From: Patiria pectinifera
Taxonomy: Eukaryota; Echinodermata; Asteroidea; Valvatida; Asterinidae
Direction of reading: 5' to 3'
Length of the DNA stretch: 64,000 nt
Assembly: GCA_029964075.1 (NCBI GenBank)
Contig: CM057147.1
Span: 25,751,513-25,815,512, forward strand
Below the pieces are notes generated by a model. It was not told the DNA's origin. It saw nothing but the letters and a program-made list of their open reading frames with translations, and ran no database searches. Below are positions 1 to 12,190 of the stretch, in pieces. How positions within the stretch are numbered: the first letter of the stretch is position 1; each line of letters begins with the position of its first letter. The translations under genes were made by a program, and so were the position numbers.

Positions 1-806
1 GTACCTAATGCTTGTAAGTTTTATTTTCTGACGAATATGCGATGTTTCGGTCAGGAAGACAAAGGTGTTTGATACCGCCTATCCAAGATTGTTTTCAGAA
101 AGGACAGCAGATGCTTATAATTTTTGCGAGTCTTCTAAACACTTTATTGGGGAAACGTTATTTTGCAATGAGTGCACTAGATAAAGCCTAAAAGAAACAG
201 AACGCGCTTGTGTTACACACTTTCTTATTTTCTAACCTGCCACCCACTTTCTGTATATAAAACAAAATACAAAAATCCATATTATTTGTTATCTTCTGGG
301 TAAAAAATGCAACTTTTTCATAAGTAGCAGAAGGGGGAGAAAAACAATAAAAAACTTCAGGGATTTAACTGAAGGAACGGTAATGGCAACATCAGAACAA
401 TGTATTTATTTTAAACTTGTTTTATTTTGGGGGTTTACTTTTACTGGTTTTTTATTTCGAATTTAGTGAATAAATAGGCTGTGTCAACAACAAGGTTTGA
501 TTACACATAAATTGTGCACTTGTTCAACAGAAAGGATAACAATCCACGTTCAATTTGAGTCGTTTCACTTAAACAATGTACCAATTTTTCGATTCCGGTT
601 GTTAGAACATTTTAAAGGAAGCCACAAAAAAAGGAAAGTATCATACAAAAGAAATCAATCATCTTTAAACCACCCGGATTACATCAAACAACGATTTATA
701 TATATAAAATAAAGCAAATACAAAAAAAAGGGAAGGCCATCTAAACTGTGAATTTCTGCATAAATTTGATCTCGAAGGCATGTTCTTATTATTAGCACTG
801 CATTAT
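1..806. other. non-coding stretch 3' of the receptor gene
   Basis: AT-rich sequence with no recognisable exon, tRNA or complete transposon. The only open frames are short and low-complexity. It lies downstream of the minus-strand receptor gene and could belong to its distal 3' flank. Confidence 0.5.
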
Positions 807-814
807 ACACCCAC

Positions 815-1111
815 CAGAGAACACAATTTTGGGGGGCAAAAAAAAAAAATTTTTCAAAAAAAAAAAAAAAAAAAAAAAAAATGGTGGGGGGGGGTCAGGG
901 GCCCCGGAGTGGCCAAATTTTTGATTCTGATTCTAGATGCTCTGGATCCTGAGGCAATTTCTGACCACTTTACCAATGTTTTTTGTTTGAGATGTTTTGG
1001 TGTACAGTACCCATGCTTTATTGCGATGTCCAAAAAAAAAAAAAAAAAAATTGGTTTCGTTTGGGGGGGGCCATGGCCCCCATTTCCCCCCCCCCCCCGG
1101 ATCCGCCCTTG
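815..1111. mobile_element. hAT-like non-autonomous element (MITE), copy 1
   Basis: The element is flanked by a perfect 8-bp direct repeat, acacccac, at 807-814 and 1112-1119. Its right end, read inward on the minus strand, is caagggcggatccgg, which matches the left end of the copy at 9021. The left end lacks about 10 bp of that inverted repeat. The interior shares blocks with the 9021 copy, such as tctagatgctctg and gaggcaatttctgaccac, and carries long A, G and C runs. An 8-bp duplication is typical of the hAT superfamily; the assignment rests on that and the short inverted repeats. No coding capacity is present. Confidence 0.75.
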
Positions 1112-1949
1112 ACACCCACTAAGAAAATGTGGTACCATTTTGGGGACGATAATATGCCGCTCAGTTAGAAGACAGGCATACAGTTAATAATCAAATACGT
1201 CTTGTGGTCGAGTTACAAATCACTCAAATAAACAAATCTTTATTTAGTTTCATTTAAAATTCAATTTCATTTATTTATAAATTTTCAAAATACCTCAGAT
1301 TCACAGCGTTCGTTAAAATGCATCACAGTCTTCATTTGACTCCACACAGGACTGATTGTGAACTACAATAACCAAAGTTATTATAAATGGCAATTTTTTT
1401 TGTAAAGCGATTTATTGAATCCTTTGTAACCGTGATTTAAAACTTTTTTACAGCACTTTGCAAACCCTCAAAAAGTCATTAGGAAAGATGAACTATGTCT
1501 TATAGTTACAAGTCCTGTGACAGAAGAGTCCAAACAATAGCACCGATACCACAAAGCCTTTACGGCGACCTCCCGAGGGTGGGTGACTAGGTGGCGGCAC
1601 TACGGATTCGACGTGCAGGGCACTGCCAGCGCCACCCTGAGCTCAGGGCCCATCAGGTGGTTCTGTGGGAGCCGAAGCATGGCAGGAGGAGGCGGGGTAG
1701 GCAAGCTATGTCCTATGTGGGGGTGCTGAAGAGGGACACTGGAGTGGAGACGGCGGGCGAGCTTGCCACCCTTATGGCGGACCGGAGGGAGTGGTGCAGT
1801 CGTATCGGAGCCCAGCTGTGGCCGGGCATGATGATGATGATGACACTAGCCTTGGGTATAGATATCACCCAGTTTGTTCCGGTATTTTATTTTGAACCAT
1901 AACGCCTCTTTCGAGGGTGAAGAATATTTCCAGGGTGGTCTTGAACTCC
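1112..1949. other. 3' flank of receptor gene, probable 3' UTR in part
   Basis: No exon is seen here. The part nearest 1950 is GC-richer than its surroundings and is probably transcribed as the 3' UTR of the minus-strand receptor gene. A trinucleotide run (atg repeated) lies near 1828-1842. Confidence 0.4.
1886..1891 (-). terminator. candidate polyadenylation signal AATAAA
   Basis: On the minus strand AATAAA reads from 1891 to 1886, about 60 bases past the receptor stop codon. The hexamer is common by chance in AT-rich DNA, so this is only a candidate. Confidence 0.25.
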
Positions 1950-4900
1950 TTACGACAATTGTGCGTCAGCTGGCAGGCTGGGAGGCACCGTGGGATAGAG
2001 ATCGTAATACGTCGCGGACAGTATTTCCTCGGGATCCTCAAACACCTCTCTCTTGTGGACGTCTGGTGCCTCCCACATGATCGGGGCCTGCATGAAGAAC
2101 ACTGCCGTGCCCACTACCACCACGATCAAGAAGATCCACAGGAGGAGGCGGTCTACCACGAGGCCTACGTACTTCCAGTCCTCCTCAGACTATTGAGAGA
2201 AAGAAATGAAACAGAGTTTGGGTTATGAAATGAGAACACGTGGTGCAATGAAGCAATTACCGGTTTTGGGCAAATTGAAGGTATTGGTTATTGCTGCGAG
2301 CGTGAATCTTGCTCATATGGATCCTACAGAGAGGGCTCACGGACCCTAGGATGAGGTTCACGCTATTGGAGAGGGATCAAAATATTGGAGGGGTCTCATT
2401 CCCTTGGAAGGTGCTCATACCCTTTGAGGAGGCTCGTAGCAACTCAACCCTTCAGGCTCTTGAAGGGAGCCTGCTTACAGGCTTAGAGGGTCACCTATCC
2501 CTCAAACCATTGGAGGGGACACACGCCATAGCAGGGGCCTTAGACCCTTCACAGATCTGACACCTTATTAGAGGGGCCGGGGCGCACAACTGTGGTGGTG
2601 TCTCATCACACCCCTCGAGCATGGGCGTCGCGCCCCCCCCCCCCCCGACAAGCAAAACAAACAAACAAACAAAAATGAGGGGAAAAGGGGGAAGGAAAAT
2701 TAGGCGCGAAATCATAATGTTGTTAATTTAATGATTGGGGGAAATGTCCTTGCCCACCCTCGAAAAAATTATCAATCAGAAAAATGCTGGAAACTAGAGG
2801 GATTTTTTTGGGGGAAATGTGCTCTGCCCCCCTCTAGAAACAAATCCTGGCGACGTATCACGCCCATGCCCTCGAGGACCTACAAATCCTTACAGGGGCT
2901 CACATCATTCAAGGAACTTACACGGACACTCAGACTCTTTGAGCGTTTGTTCACAACCACATTTTTACTGTGATTGTTAACATGCTTTGCATTTGAGAAC
3001 AGCAAAAATGTAAATGTCATGTTTGGGATCAACAGAATCTCGAGATGGTAAAAAAACAAGAGCAAATAATCGAAAACAAACATTGGACAACGTGTCTTTT
3101 TGACATGAAGCTAAGTTGGTCTCCAACTTACATCTTCTACTTCGTCTGTACTCTTCAAGTTCTCTTGGATGTACTGAAGACCTTCCAGGAGATCATCCCA
3201 ACCCCTCTTTACTGGGTTGTGCTCTCCGTATCTCTTCAGTGTGCTGCTCCGCTCTCGGTACTCAATCTCTTCTCGAAGGGAAGGAGATATGGTAGAGGAA
3301 GATACGACCATCTTGGAGTATCCTCTTGGCTCCTTTCTCCCGCGCCCACCTGCAACGTCCACCGGCGAGTAGATGAAAGATGAGGATACGTTGCTTCGGA
3401 TGAGAGCCCGCTCCCTCTGCTTCTGTCTGGCCGTCTCCTTGCGTTCCTCAGCCGCGCCTGGCCGCTCCATAAACAGCAGCCTTGGTAGGATACTCAGGAA
3501 GATCTTCTTGGTCCAACTGCCCATAACGTGGGTGTTGCTGTTGCGGAAGTGGAGATTGAGAGTCCAGACGGTTGCGAAGATGGACAGAGACACGATGGCC
3601 ATGGTGAAGAGCATGTAGCGAGCGATGAGAGGCACCGTAGTGGAGGTAGGAGGGACGATGGAAGGGATGAGAAGGAGGAACACAATAAGGGCGATGAGGA
3701 CAGAGATGGACAGCGTGACTTTCTCCTGGGCAGCCGAGGGGAGGTAGAACACCAAGACAGTCAAGAGAGCGATGAGAATACACGGCATGATCAGCGTGAT
3801 GATGTAGAACAACGGGTTGCGGTGCAGGACGAAAGTGTAAGTAACATCGATGAAGATCTCTGCACAGCAGGGGTATTTGATGGCGTGTTTCTCCACCGGC
3901 GATTCCACGATGTCCCATTCCCCGTTGGGCCGGTAGTTCTCGCGCTCCACCCGCTGAGTCAGAGGGTTCAGATCCACCACCGAGCCGTCGTGGGTCCAGG
4001 TGCCGAACTTCATCTTGCAACGCTGCTCGTCGAAGGGGAAGTAGGAGATGTCGATGAGACAGGAACTCCTGAAGATGACAGGAGGATTCCAGTAGACCGT
4101 ACCGTCGTACTTGACCGTTGCCCAGTTAATAAGATCCGCAGCAAAGTTTCCATTGGCTCTGTTTTTAACAAGACAAATAATTAGGACTACATCAATGGCA
4201 TGAAATAAACGAAAGCTACATCAGGTATGTTCTTGCTTAGATATACATTTTTCTTTGGGGGGTCTTGGGGGATTCTACCAGTTCCAAAAGAGTACAACAG
4301 AAAAGTCTTGTCATAAACGTTTCTTAAATCTTCCTACCAATCGACGAAAGCAGAAAGCATGTAAATTGTTCGGTATAGTTTCTCAGAGTCATTGTTTAAA
4401 AAACAAACAAAATGAAAATCCGTCTCAACTTATGAGCTTATATACTAAAGAAGATTCAAGGGTTCCAGTTTGACTTACGTATTGTAGAGGACAACGTCCG
4501 GGCTCCACAGTCGCTCGATGGGTATTTGCATCTGCTCAATGCCGTCGTAGTCGGCTGGGTTCCAGGTAAGCTTGTTGTCCTTCCACTTCTGTTTCAACCA
4601 TAGACTCGTGATCATGACCTGGTTCTGTTCGTCCTGGGTATAGTACGGCAAGGCAAAATAAGAATTACTCGTAACTACTACAGACTATAGACGATTAAGA
4701 ATGAAACTCACTCGAGTTTAAGCTCGAGATACATGTACTTTGAAAAAGAGTTCCTTCAAATGAAACTCCAGTTGAAACTCGATTGCTCCGATTGAATTAC
4801 TTACGATGTCGATGAGCTGAGAAAGTGTTGGTGAGATGAGGACGTTTACGACATCGGAGTTGTTTTGCACCGGTCTAATCAAGGGGTCATAGCCCCGCAT

Positions 4901-6917
4901 CTTGTCCTCAAGGAGTTGTTGTGCTGATTTGGAAGCCTCGCAGCCTAACAAGAAAAATCAAATTTCAATCAGGAACGTCATTGACCCTCGTCTCTAAAAA
5001 AAAAATCCCGGACATTTCTACATCATCAACTAACATTTTTTCATTGTCTTCTCTTCGTGCCAAGCGCTGTGCATCTTTGGAAGACAAGTGGTTTCATACT
5101 CACAGATGCAGACTATAGGTCTAATGAAAAACATCAACGATCCCTGTGTAACAGCCATCTCCATCAAGTGTCTTTGAAGAGTCAGTGTCTTTCTGTTCAT
5201 TGGAAACATGCACATCTTCTCTTTTCCTTTTTTCGAGTTCGCACGATACATTCGCATGATACATTCGCATGATACTTAACCCTAACCCGTAAATTATCAA
5301 AAGTGTATCGGCACAGACTTTTCACGGGTGGGGATGGCTTTTGACACATAACCGCATGATACTTAACCCTAAAAGGGCCGGGCGAAATCCGCACCTCTCC
5401 CCCCTCCTCAACTATTTTCGAAATACCCTTGCAAAAAAAAATGTCCCGACCCAAGCTGTCCTGACTCTTTAGCCTCGAGTCTTGCGCATCTTTTGATACC
5501 AAAACAAAAAATTCCGACCATGGGTTACAATAAAAACAAAACAATCGGCGCTGCGGGCCGTGAACACTGAATTTCTCCATATTTAGTGTACACAAAGCAG
5601 AATTACCATTGGTGCATAGGAATAAAGAATCAGCCGATGATTCTAAAACCCTTTACCTATAGTCATGAAATTTCTTGGGTATATTTATATTAAGTTGTTC
5701 TATGCATGCACCAAGTTTCAAATTTTTTGGTCACTCAATGGTTGAGATCTGAGGGGGAAATCCGCCCCCCCCCCCGGCTGTGAGATGGTCAAAATAATAC
5801 ATTTAATAATAAAATAATACATTTTTAGCTTATGAGTCAGATGAAGTGCTCAACTGTTTCAAAAGTTAATCAGTGAATGAAATCCGTTTATTAACCATAA
5901 AACCCATTTTCCTTTTTTTTGGTGATATTTGCAATGACGTTACGATGAATTACTTTGTTTTAAACACCATAAGTGCAACTCAGGCTGCACAGATGCGTCC
6001 CGATCAGCCTATCTCCGATATGCAAATCCCACATTGCGTCTGCCGCCTAATAAATCGATAATTGCAATCGATTGGTAAACATGTTTCGTCGCGAACAAAA
6101 GAAACGGTTATGATCGTGTCGTCCATCTTGAAAAGTCACCTAATGTTTACTGGGAGTTCATTTTAAATCCAAATGATTAAAAAAATCATTAATAAATGTA
6201 AATCATCAAAAGTGTAACACCGACTTTTCACGGGTGGGGTGGCTTTTGAAACATATCGATAAGACATTCACTAAATGAAACAATAGTCATTTTTAATCAT
6301 TCTGCAAGTAATTATTCTGGGACCTCCATTTTTCGCAGACATGGGGTTAAGACGGGCTTATGTAACATAATCAGGGAGGAAAGCTCAATGCCCCTCCCCC
6401 TCCCCACCCCTCGTCCAATGACATAAAGGTTGTCTCTACTATGAGTCAAAAACTTCATACTTCAGCTTTCCACAAGGTATCAAAGATTATCCAAACGCCT
6501 CCTCCACAGGTATTCCGTGGCAATTCTGTCAGTAGTAATAAAACTGTGTATTGGCTTTTAAAGTACCGAAGAGATATTTTGGTAGAACGTAGGATTTTTG
6601 TTTCGGACTAACGTGGAATGGAGACTAGTCGAACTTTTCACAAAGGGGATTCTGTGAAGTAGAAATTTCCCTGCTGCTCACACTCCAACTTAAAGACGTT
6701 GGTTGAGTCAAGGCTAACAGTTACATTATAGTCGGTAGTACAGCATCTTATAATTTTCTGCCTTGCAAACACGACAACTCCATGCTCGATTGAGCCACTT
6801 TCCGATCCAGGAATGCATAGACTTGGTTTGCCACCTACCTGCGATCCATCCGACACCTGCCCATGTCACCAGCAACACCAGCGCACCTGCTGACGGAGCT
6901 ATCCCCCGGCCGGCCAT
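1950..6917 (-). CDS. nicotinic acetylcholine receptor alpha-type subunit
   Basis: Ligand-gated cation channel subunit of the Cys-loop family, acting as part of a pentamer in the plasma membrane. Exons on the minus strand are 6917-6839 (start codon and signal peptide), 4944-4805, 4633-4479, 4158-3132 and 2189-1950. All junctions are GT-AG, phases agree, and they give 546 residues. The N-terminus is a hydrophobic signal peptide (about residues 1-27). The Cys-loop is C158 to C172 with exactly 13 residues between, including the FPFDEQ core. Vicinal cysteines C222-C223 in loop C mark an alpha-type subunit. M1 starts near 240, M2 near 270-290 with Glu at -1' (E270) as in cation channels, M3 near 300-325, and M4 (477-500) follows the typical EEDWKYV motif in the last exon. 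Oddities: Ile at M2 9', Ser at 20', His in loop B, Phe for the second loop C Tyr. The ligand is not certain. Confidence 0.95.
2300..2600. repeat. degenerate minisatellite in last receptor intron
   Basis: Successive units of roughly 18-22 bases share a loose pattern of a CTCA or TCAC core, then ACCCTT, then GGAGGG. At least ten variants can be followed, for example cattggaggggacac and ttcccttggaaggtgctcat. The units are strongly diverged. An open frame crosses the array only because of the periodicity. Confidence 0.5.
4945..6838. other. first receptor intron with local repeats
   Basis: Intron between the signal-peptide exon and the second coding exon. A block of about 55 bases at 5295-5350 (core ttttcacgggtgggg followed by tggcttttga) recurs in the same orientation, with differences, at 6204-6258. 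The phrase gcatgatacttaaccctaa also occurs twice (near 5268 and 5353). A C-run is at 5766-5778. No further exon is seen. Confidence 0.5.
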
Positions 6918-9020
6918 CCTGAGCGAGACTGCTCCAACCTGGCTCCGTAATACCGTCCTGTCGGAACTTTTCGTCTTCAGCGAGATGACAAGAGATGTTT
7001 TTGGTTTCAAGGGGAGGCGAGACAGGTGTGCTTGTATGCAGAAATGCGCAGTGAGAGCCGTGTGTTTGCCCGAGGTCTCCAGTCACAGCATACCGTTAGA
7101 TTACCGTAGTTTACAGATGATGAAAGATGCCTATTGTTATCGTACATCCTCTTCGTTTACTCAGCTCCTCTAACGGTACATCCGCAGGCCGAAAGGCCCA
7201 TCATCTATGAATTATTCATGAGGCTCTGTTGTTGCGGCTCATTGCAATTTTTTATTGGATATAGTCAGCACCCTTAGTAATAGGGACGAACTTTGTTGAC
7301 TATGGCCCCGTATCGCTAAGTGAGACCAACAAAAGGTGTAAGAGGATTGGACACAACAAGGGAAAGTTGGACAGGGTCCTTGGTATTCGTGCTGCCATCA
7401 CCACGGTGTCATTAAACAGTGGTTAGAGCAAACATAGATCTGACAATGCGTGCAATAGAGATGGCGTTGCATTATGATTTAAATGTGCTTCAACTTTTAG
7501 GGACGTGATGCTACTATTTCTCGCTAAGTATTTTGAGAAGATCAGGGATGCTTCCTGTCTTGTCAACACCAGCTAGCGCACTTAGCCGCTGAATTGTAAT
7601 TGCATGAATCTCCCTCAGATTCCTGATTCCCTCTCCATAATTTGCAAAGATATGCAGCAACAAAAAAATGACAAGAGCTGTCTTATAAAAAAGATATATC
7701 TGTCGGGTTTTCTCACCCCATCCTATACCAGCCTATGGATAGCTGGTGAATTGAGTGACCCCTGAAAAAGGGAAGTAGGCAAGGCTTCTTAAAACGTCAA
7801 TCACACATCCATTAATATTCTAGTATACAATATCACTCCTTTCTCCTCTGTGTCTACCTCTTTGGTCCTAATTACCAATTCTTGGAGTAAAGGCTGTCTG
7901 TCGCATCTCAATACTGAATAATTCGTGTGATTAATTTTCCTCTCAAACCAGCAGCCCATAAACTCTATATTAATTAGTTCGTTTGCCTCCGTGTTTAGCC
8001 TCGTCAAATGATACAAGTTTATCGATTTCATCTCTCCGTGCTCCAATATTATGTTTGTCTTCCGTTCTTCGCCGCTGCCGACCTAATCGACCGAAGCTGC
8101 TAAATCACGGATCCAGGTCGTTACGTGCACGGTGTGAATATTACCGTAGATTCGTCACTGTTCGTATCCGATAAAACTTAACGAGGATCAATAAGATTAG
8201 TATTGCGGTAGAAAAGGCTCTGGCAAGTTGATAGCAAAAAAAATATGATGAAAATATAATAATGCGTTAAGATTGTGTACCCGACCTCACCTCTAATTCC
8301 TCTATTTTGTTCACCGTTGAGGGGATACTTTTGAAGTTTCGAAGATTCCATAAAGGTTGCAGACCAGTAAATAAACTTCCATAGACCCCAATGGTAAATG
8401 CTCACACTTCAGAAATTCGGGAAAAATACTCACAACTCTCCAAGGTGTTCGAGACACACATCAAATTAAAGCTTGTTTCATCATCTCTCATTGTCTTTTC
8501 ATTTTTTTTTTTGGGGGGGGGGGTTAAATGATGACTTTTAGGAGAAATTTCCATCCGAAGATGATCACCCCTGAAAATAGTCCTGAAGCTCATCGCCATG
8601 TTGAAAAACGATGCCTACACTCCATTGCAAAATAGAGCGCTTTAGGGGCCCCAATTTCATCCAAATTGAACGGAACTACAAGCTCACAGTCCTGTGCATG
8701 GCTTCCACCCATATTTTTTACAAACCCTCAAGTTCATGGCCCACAGCATGCTCAAAATAATACTGAAGATTTTGAGGGCGTGCAAATCGTGAATTGGCCG
8801 GCGTAGGCAATTTCGGACCGATTTATACTGGTCTGCAACCATAAAGTTTTCTGCAAGAGCGCCACCAAGCTTCAAGATACCCCGAATAACTCTCGACGTC
8901 TCTCCACTTCACAAAATAATCACCACACTTGGGTGCAAATTCTCTGGTAGAATTGCGTATACATGAAATTAACCTTGTACGCGTAGTTGATATACATGTA
9001 GTTGTATAGGCTAACGTCAA
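6918..9020. other. intergenic DNA 5' of the receptor gene
   Basis: Lies upstream of the receptor start codon, so the promoter and 5' UTR are expected near 6920-7200, but no core promoter motif can be defended. The rest holds only short chance frames and homopolymer runs such as the T/G run at 8504-8522. Confidence 0.4.
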
Positions 9021-9291
9021 CAAGGGCGGATCCAGAACACAATCTTTTTTGTGGGGGGGGGGGGGAATTGTTCCCCCCAAAAAATTGAATAAAATATTCA
9101 CGGCGTGGGGTCCGGGGCCCGCTTAAGGGCCACGGAAACATTTTTGAATTCTAGATGCTCTGTGATGCGATCTGAGGCAATTTCTGACCACTTTTACCAA
9201 TTGTTTTTAGCAAAAGGTGGTGGTGTAGGCAGTGGTTGCCTTTTTTGCGACGTCACTTAAAAAAAAATCCCGTCCCCTGGATCTGCCGTTG
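9021..9291. mobile_element. hAT-like MITE, copy 2
   Basis: Perfect 8-bp duplication aacgtcaa at 9013-9020 and 9292-9299. The left end caagggcggatccag is matched by the inverted right end caacggcagatccag. Total length is 271 bp. It is the same family as the element at 815-1111, sharing internal blocks in the same order. It is non-coding. Confidence 0.85.
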
Positions 9292-9764
9292 AACGTCAAT
9301 GAAAGGGGGGTAGATATACTGACCACCTAACGAAAAGCATGTGTTTCCATTCAGTAGATATATCTTAAATACTATACTTTCCAGATATTTTTTTCAAAAC
9401 AAATCTGAGGGTTCGACAAGGTGAAGCCCTACCAAACTTCCCTCATGAAGACGATTTAGTAAATCATTTCATCGGTGTCATTATTTCATTTTTATTTTAA
9501 ACTGGAACATCAAATTGCTGAGCGAGTAGGCTAACCATTTTGCGAGTGTAATTCTCAAAAGCCTAATTTCAACTGTACAAAGGCTACGAGCGTCATACAC
9601 AAATTAACTAAGATAAAACTGAAACAAGTCTAATCCTGATTGGTTCTTGTCACTCGGTTTATTCAACGTCATTGGTCATTTGAACCATTTTTATTTTAAA
9701 CTCACATTGCAATATATACAGGCAAATGAAATATCGAATACAACACTTGATGCGCGATTCAGAT

Positions 9765-10090
9765 CGTGAAGGTTTCTAGTTTTTAATCCCTAAAGATCGT
9801 CTCTCGAAATTTTACCTGTTCATAAAATGATTGCCAGATTTGTTTTGTAATTATTGTTCGAAATGACAATAAAAGTGTTTAAATTTTGACCAATCATACC
9901 AACATTTTGCAAAACTACAGTGTGAAAGGTTTCTCATTTCTAATCCCTGAGCATCGCCTCAATGCCCAAGTTGTTATTTTACCTTTTCACAAATGAGTGC
10001 TAGTCTTGTTTTGTCATTTTTGTTCGAAATGACATGAAAAGCATTTGAATTTTGACCGATCGTGCCAACATTTTGCAAAACTACAGTGTG
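9765..10090. repeat. two-copy tandem duplication, unit about 160 bp
   Basis: Two neighbouring units start with ggtttct at 9771 and 9929. Both end with cattttgcaaaactacag, the second near 10086. Internal landmarks shared in order include aatccct, ttgttcgaaatgaca and ttttgacc. The copies differ at many positions, so the duplication is old. Confidence 0.7.
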
Positions 10091-10224
10091 AGTCAAACGA
10101 AAGTGACCGGGAAAAAAAGAATGTTATCACCTTAAAAACAAAACAATACATTTGATAAACAACATAAAACATGTATTGCAACCCAGTCACTTAAGAACCT
10201 TACGATGCTATATACTTCCAGTCG

Positions 10225-10625
10225 ATGCCCCTATGATGGGTGGGGGGGGGGGGGCATATGCGCAGCTAGCGGAGGGGTAAGGGGGGTATTAACCCCCCCC
10301 CCCCCTCACTAATTTGTAAAGACTGCCTTTTTCCTATTCCAATGCCCATTTTTTTTTAAACGGGCTTACGCCCCCAGCAATAATTTGTAAAAAGTGCCCT
10401 TTTTAAGAATTGCCCTTTTGTTCAGAACAAGTGTTCTTTTTTCAAAAATAAGTAATGCCCTTTTTGTGGGTGCCTTTTTCTGAATTTCGCACATGCATCG
10501 CCCTGAAAAGCACCATGTATTGGCCGTTTGTGTGCATAATCATTGGTTTTGAACAGCGCCCCATCGACGGAGGGTACCTGCTGCCCCCCCCCTCCCCCCC
10601 CCCCCGGGTGGGTGGTGTACGCAGG
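10225..10625. repeat. homopolymer-rich dispersed repeat region
   Basis: G and C runs of 10 or more occur at about 10241, 10295 and 10586. Between them are several variants of a TTTGTAAAnnnTGCCcttttt phrase, so the interior seems to have arisen by local duplication. No ends could be defined. Confidence 0.4.
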
Positions 10626-10813
10626 TGGTGACGTCAGAAGCAACTGACGGCCTATTTTGCATCGGTTTTGGTGTGTGCCATGACATTTCTGCGAGATCAG
10701 TGCAAGTTTCCATGACAATGAACTGTATGAAAATAAGACAACTGTTTTTACCACTACTTTGAATGCTTTAATTTCTCTATTTACAATGATGACACTTATT
10801 AAACATGATGAGA

Positions 10814-10965
10814 TCAGGGGCGGATCCTGATTGGGACCATGGGAGGGGGTGCCTGTCAAGGGTGGAGGAGCAAGCATGTGCTCCATTTTCTACAAGATTT
10901 CTCCTTTGTTGCATTCCAAGGGGAAGGTATAGACCCCTATAGCCTCCTTGATCTGCCACCGTTGA
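10814..10965. mobile_element. relic related to the GGGCGGATC-ended MITEs
   Basis: Begins caggggcggatcc and ends gatctgccaccgttg, resembling the ends of the elements at 815 and 9021. No flanking 8-bp duplication could be found, and the interior differs. It is probably a diverged or rearranged member. Confidence 0.45.
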
Positions 10966-11781
10966 AAATGTTAATGACACTAACATGCAGCTCATTAATG
11001 TGTATAATACCACACAAGTCAGTAATTCTAGGCAGAATGTGATTATTATAAAATATAAATGCGGTATAGTTGCTGTAATGTGCAGTGTATCACGAATAAA
11101 GTTTAATACCAAAACGACACAATCCACCTCTGCCAAAACAGTTCTGACATTTTTAACTACATGTATATATCTCCAGATAGAGGACTACGACATCAATATG
11201 AACATTCTCATCTTCAATAAAATCAAACACTCACAAAATTAAAGCGGTAAAGAAGACTTTATAACGCGCAACTTTCATTAACACGTGCTCAAAGCAGAAC
11301 ACTTTAAAGCGACACAAACCATGTAACACATTTGAATTAGGCTATCATGATAGAGACATGTTGGTTTTTATAAATGTTTCCAAAATGGCACCAGAAATCG
11401 GGGAAAAGTACACTGATATACTTAATTATACAAGTTATTACAATGTAAAAACTATATGATGTGAATTTAACACCGTTGGTATCTATATAGGATTACTGAT
11501 TTAAACATATCTAACCATGCAGTGGTCCTATACAAACCATTACGTAAACTGCCAGCAAATACAAGCACTAAACGACACAGGAACACTGTAAAAATGTAGT
11601 AATTAAATAACTGGTCAACAAATTTCAAACAATTTCCATCGAACAATTATTTAAAAATTACATACTTAGGCCTAACTTAGGATCAAAATTTTGGTCAAAA
11701 GATACTATAAATATTATATATATCAATGTTGCCGAAATAATTCTGGTGACTTCATTATTGGCGACGGGTATCTTAATACTA

Positions 11782-11996
11782 CACTCTGAAAACTGTGTTT
11801 AGCAATTAAACACTATCTTGCTATATCACTTTGTAAATTGTTTAGATGCTTAACATTATGTGTCCAATTCCTAAACATCAATGTTCAATAGCTTAACACT
11901 ATCCATCCTCACTCTAAACATGTTTAGCATTTAAACATGTCCCAAATTGATAGCATTTAGAAAAGTGTTTAATTGCTAAACACAGTTTTTGCAGTG
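11782..11996. mobile_element. short CACT-ended inverted-repeat element
   Basis: A 215-bp element with inverted ends of about 32 bp. The left end begins cactctgaaaactgtg; the right end read inward begins cactgcaaaaactgtg; both continue tttagcaattaaacac. The interior has further partial copies of the TTTAGcaTTAAAC motif in both orientations. CACTNNAAAA ends resemble the EnSpm/CACTA or Chapaev superfamilies. The target duplication is too short to prove either. Confidence 0.65.
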
Positions 11997-12190
11997 TATG
12001 ACGCAATCAAACCAGAAGTTGTGTGTCATTAATGCATGTGTCCGTGTTATTTTTATATTTTTTATATCTATTGATCCCTGATGGATGCATTAAACCAAAA
12101 CATTGAATTTCATACACTTCCTGCTTCTTGCTTAAACATGATTATTGAACCATCCCAGTTCCAAAGAGTGAACTGTCACTCTATTAGGCA

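Noticed and set aside
1591..1902. 103-codon GC-rich frame on the plus strand.
   Set aside because: Lies in the probable 3' flank of the receptor gene on the opposite strand and resembles no protein family.
3373..4184. Long open frames opposite to the receptor exon (up to 218 codons on the plus strand).
   Set aside because: They are shadows of the GC-rich receptor exon; the minus-strand translation matches the receptor family throughout.
5268..5380. TTAACCCTAA phrases resembling telomere repeat.
   Set aside because: Only isolated units, with no array; part of a dispersed intronic repeat.
10422..10886. 154-codon frame with a glycine run.
   Set aside because: The run comes from a C homopolymer; the surroundings are repetitive and no family is recognisable.
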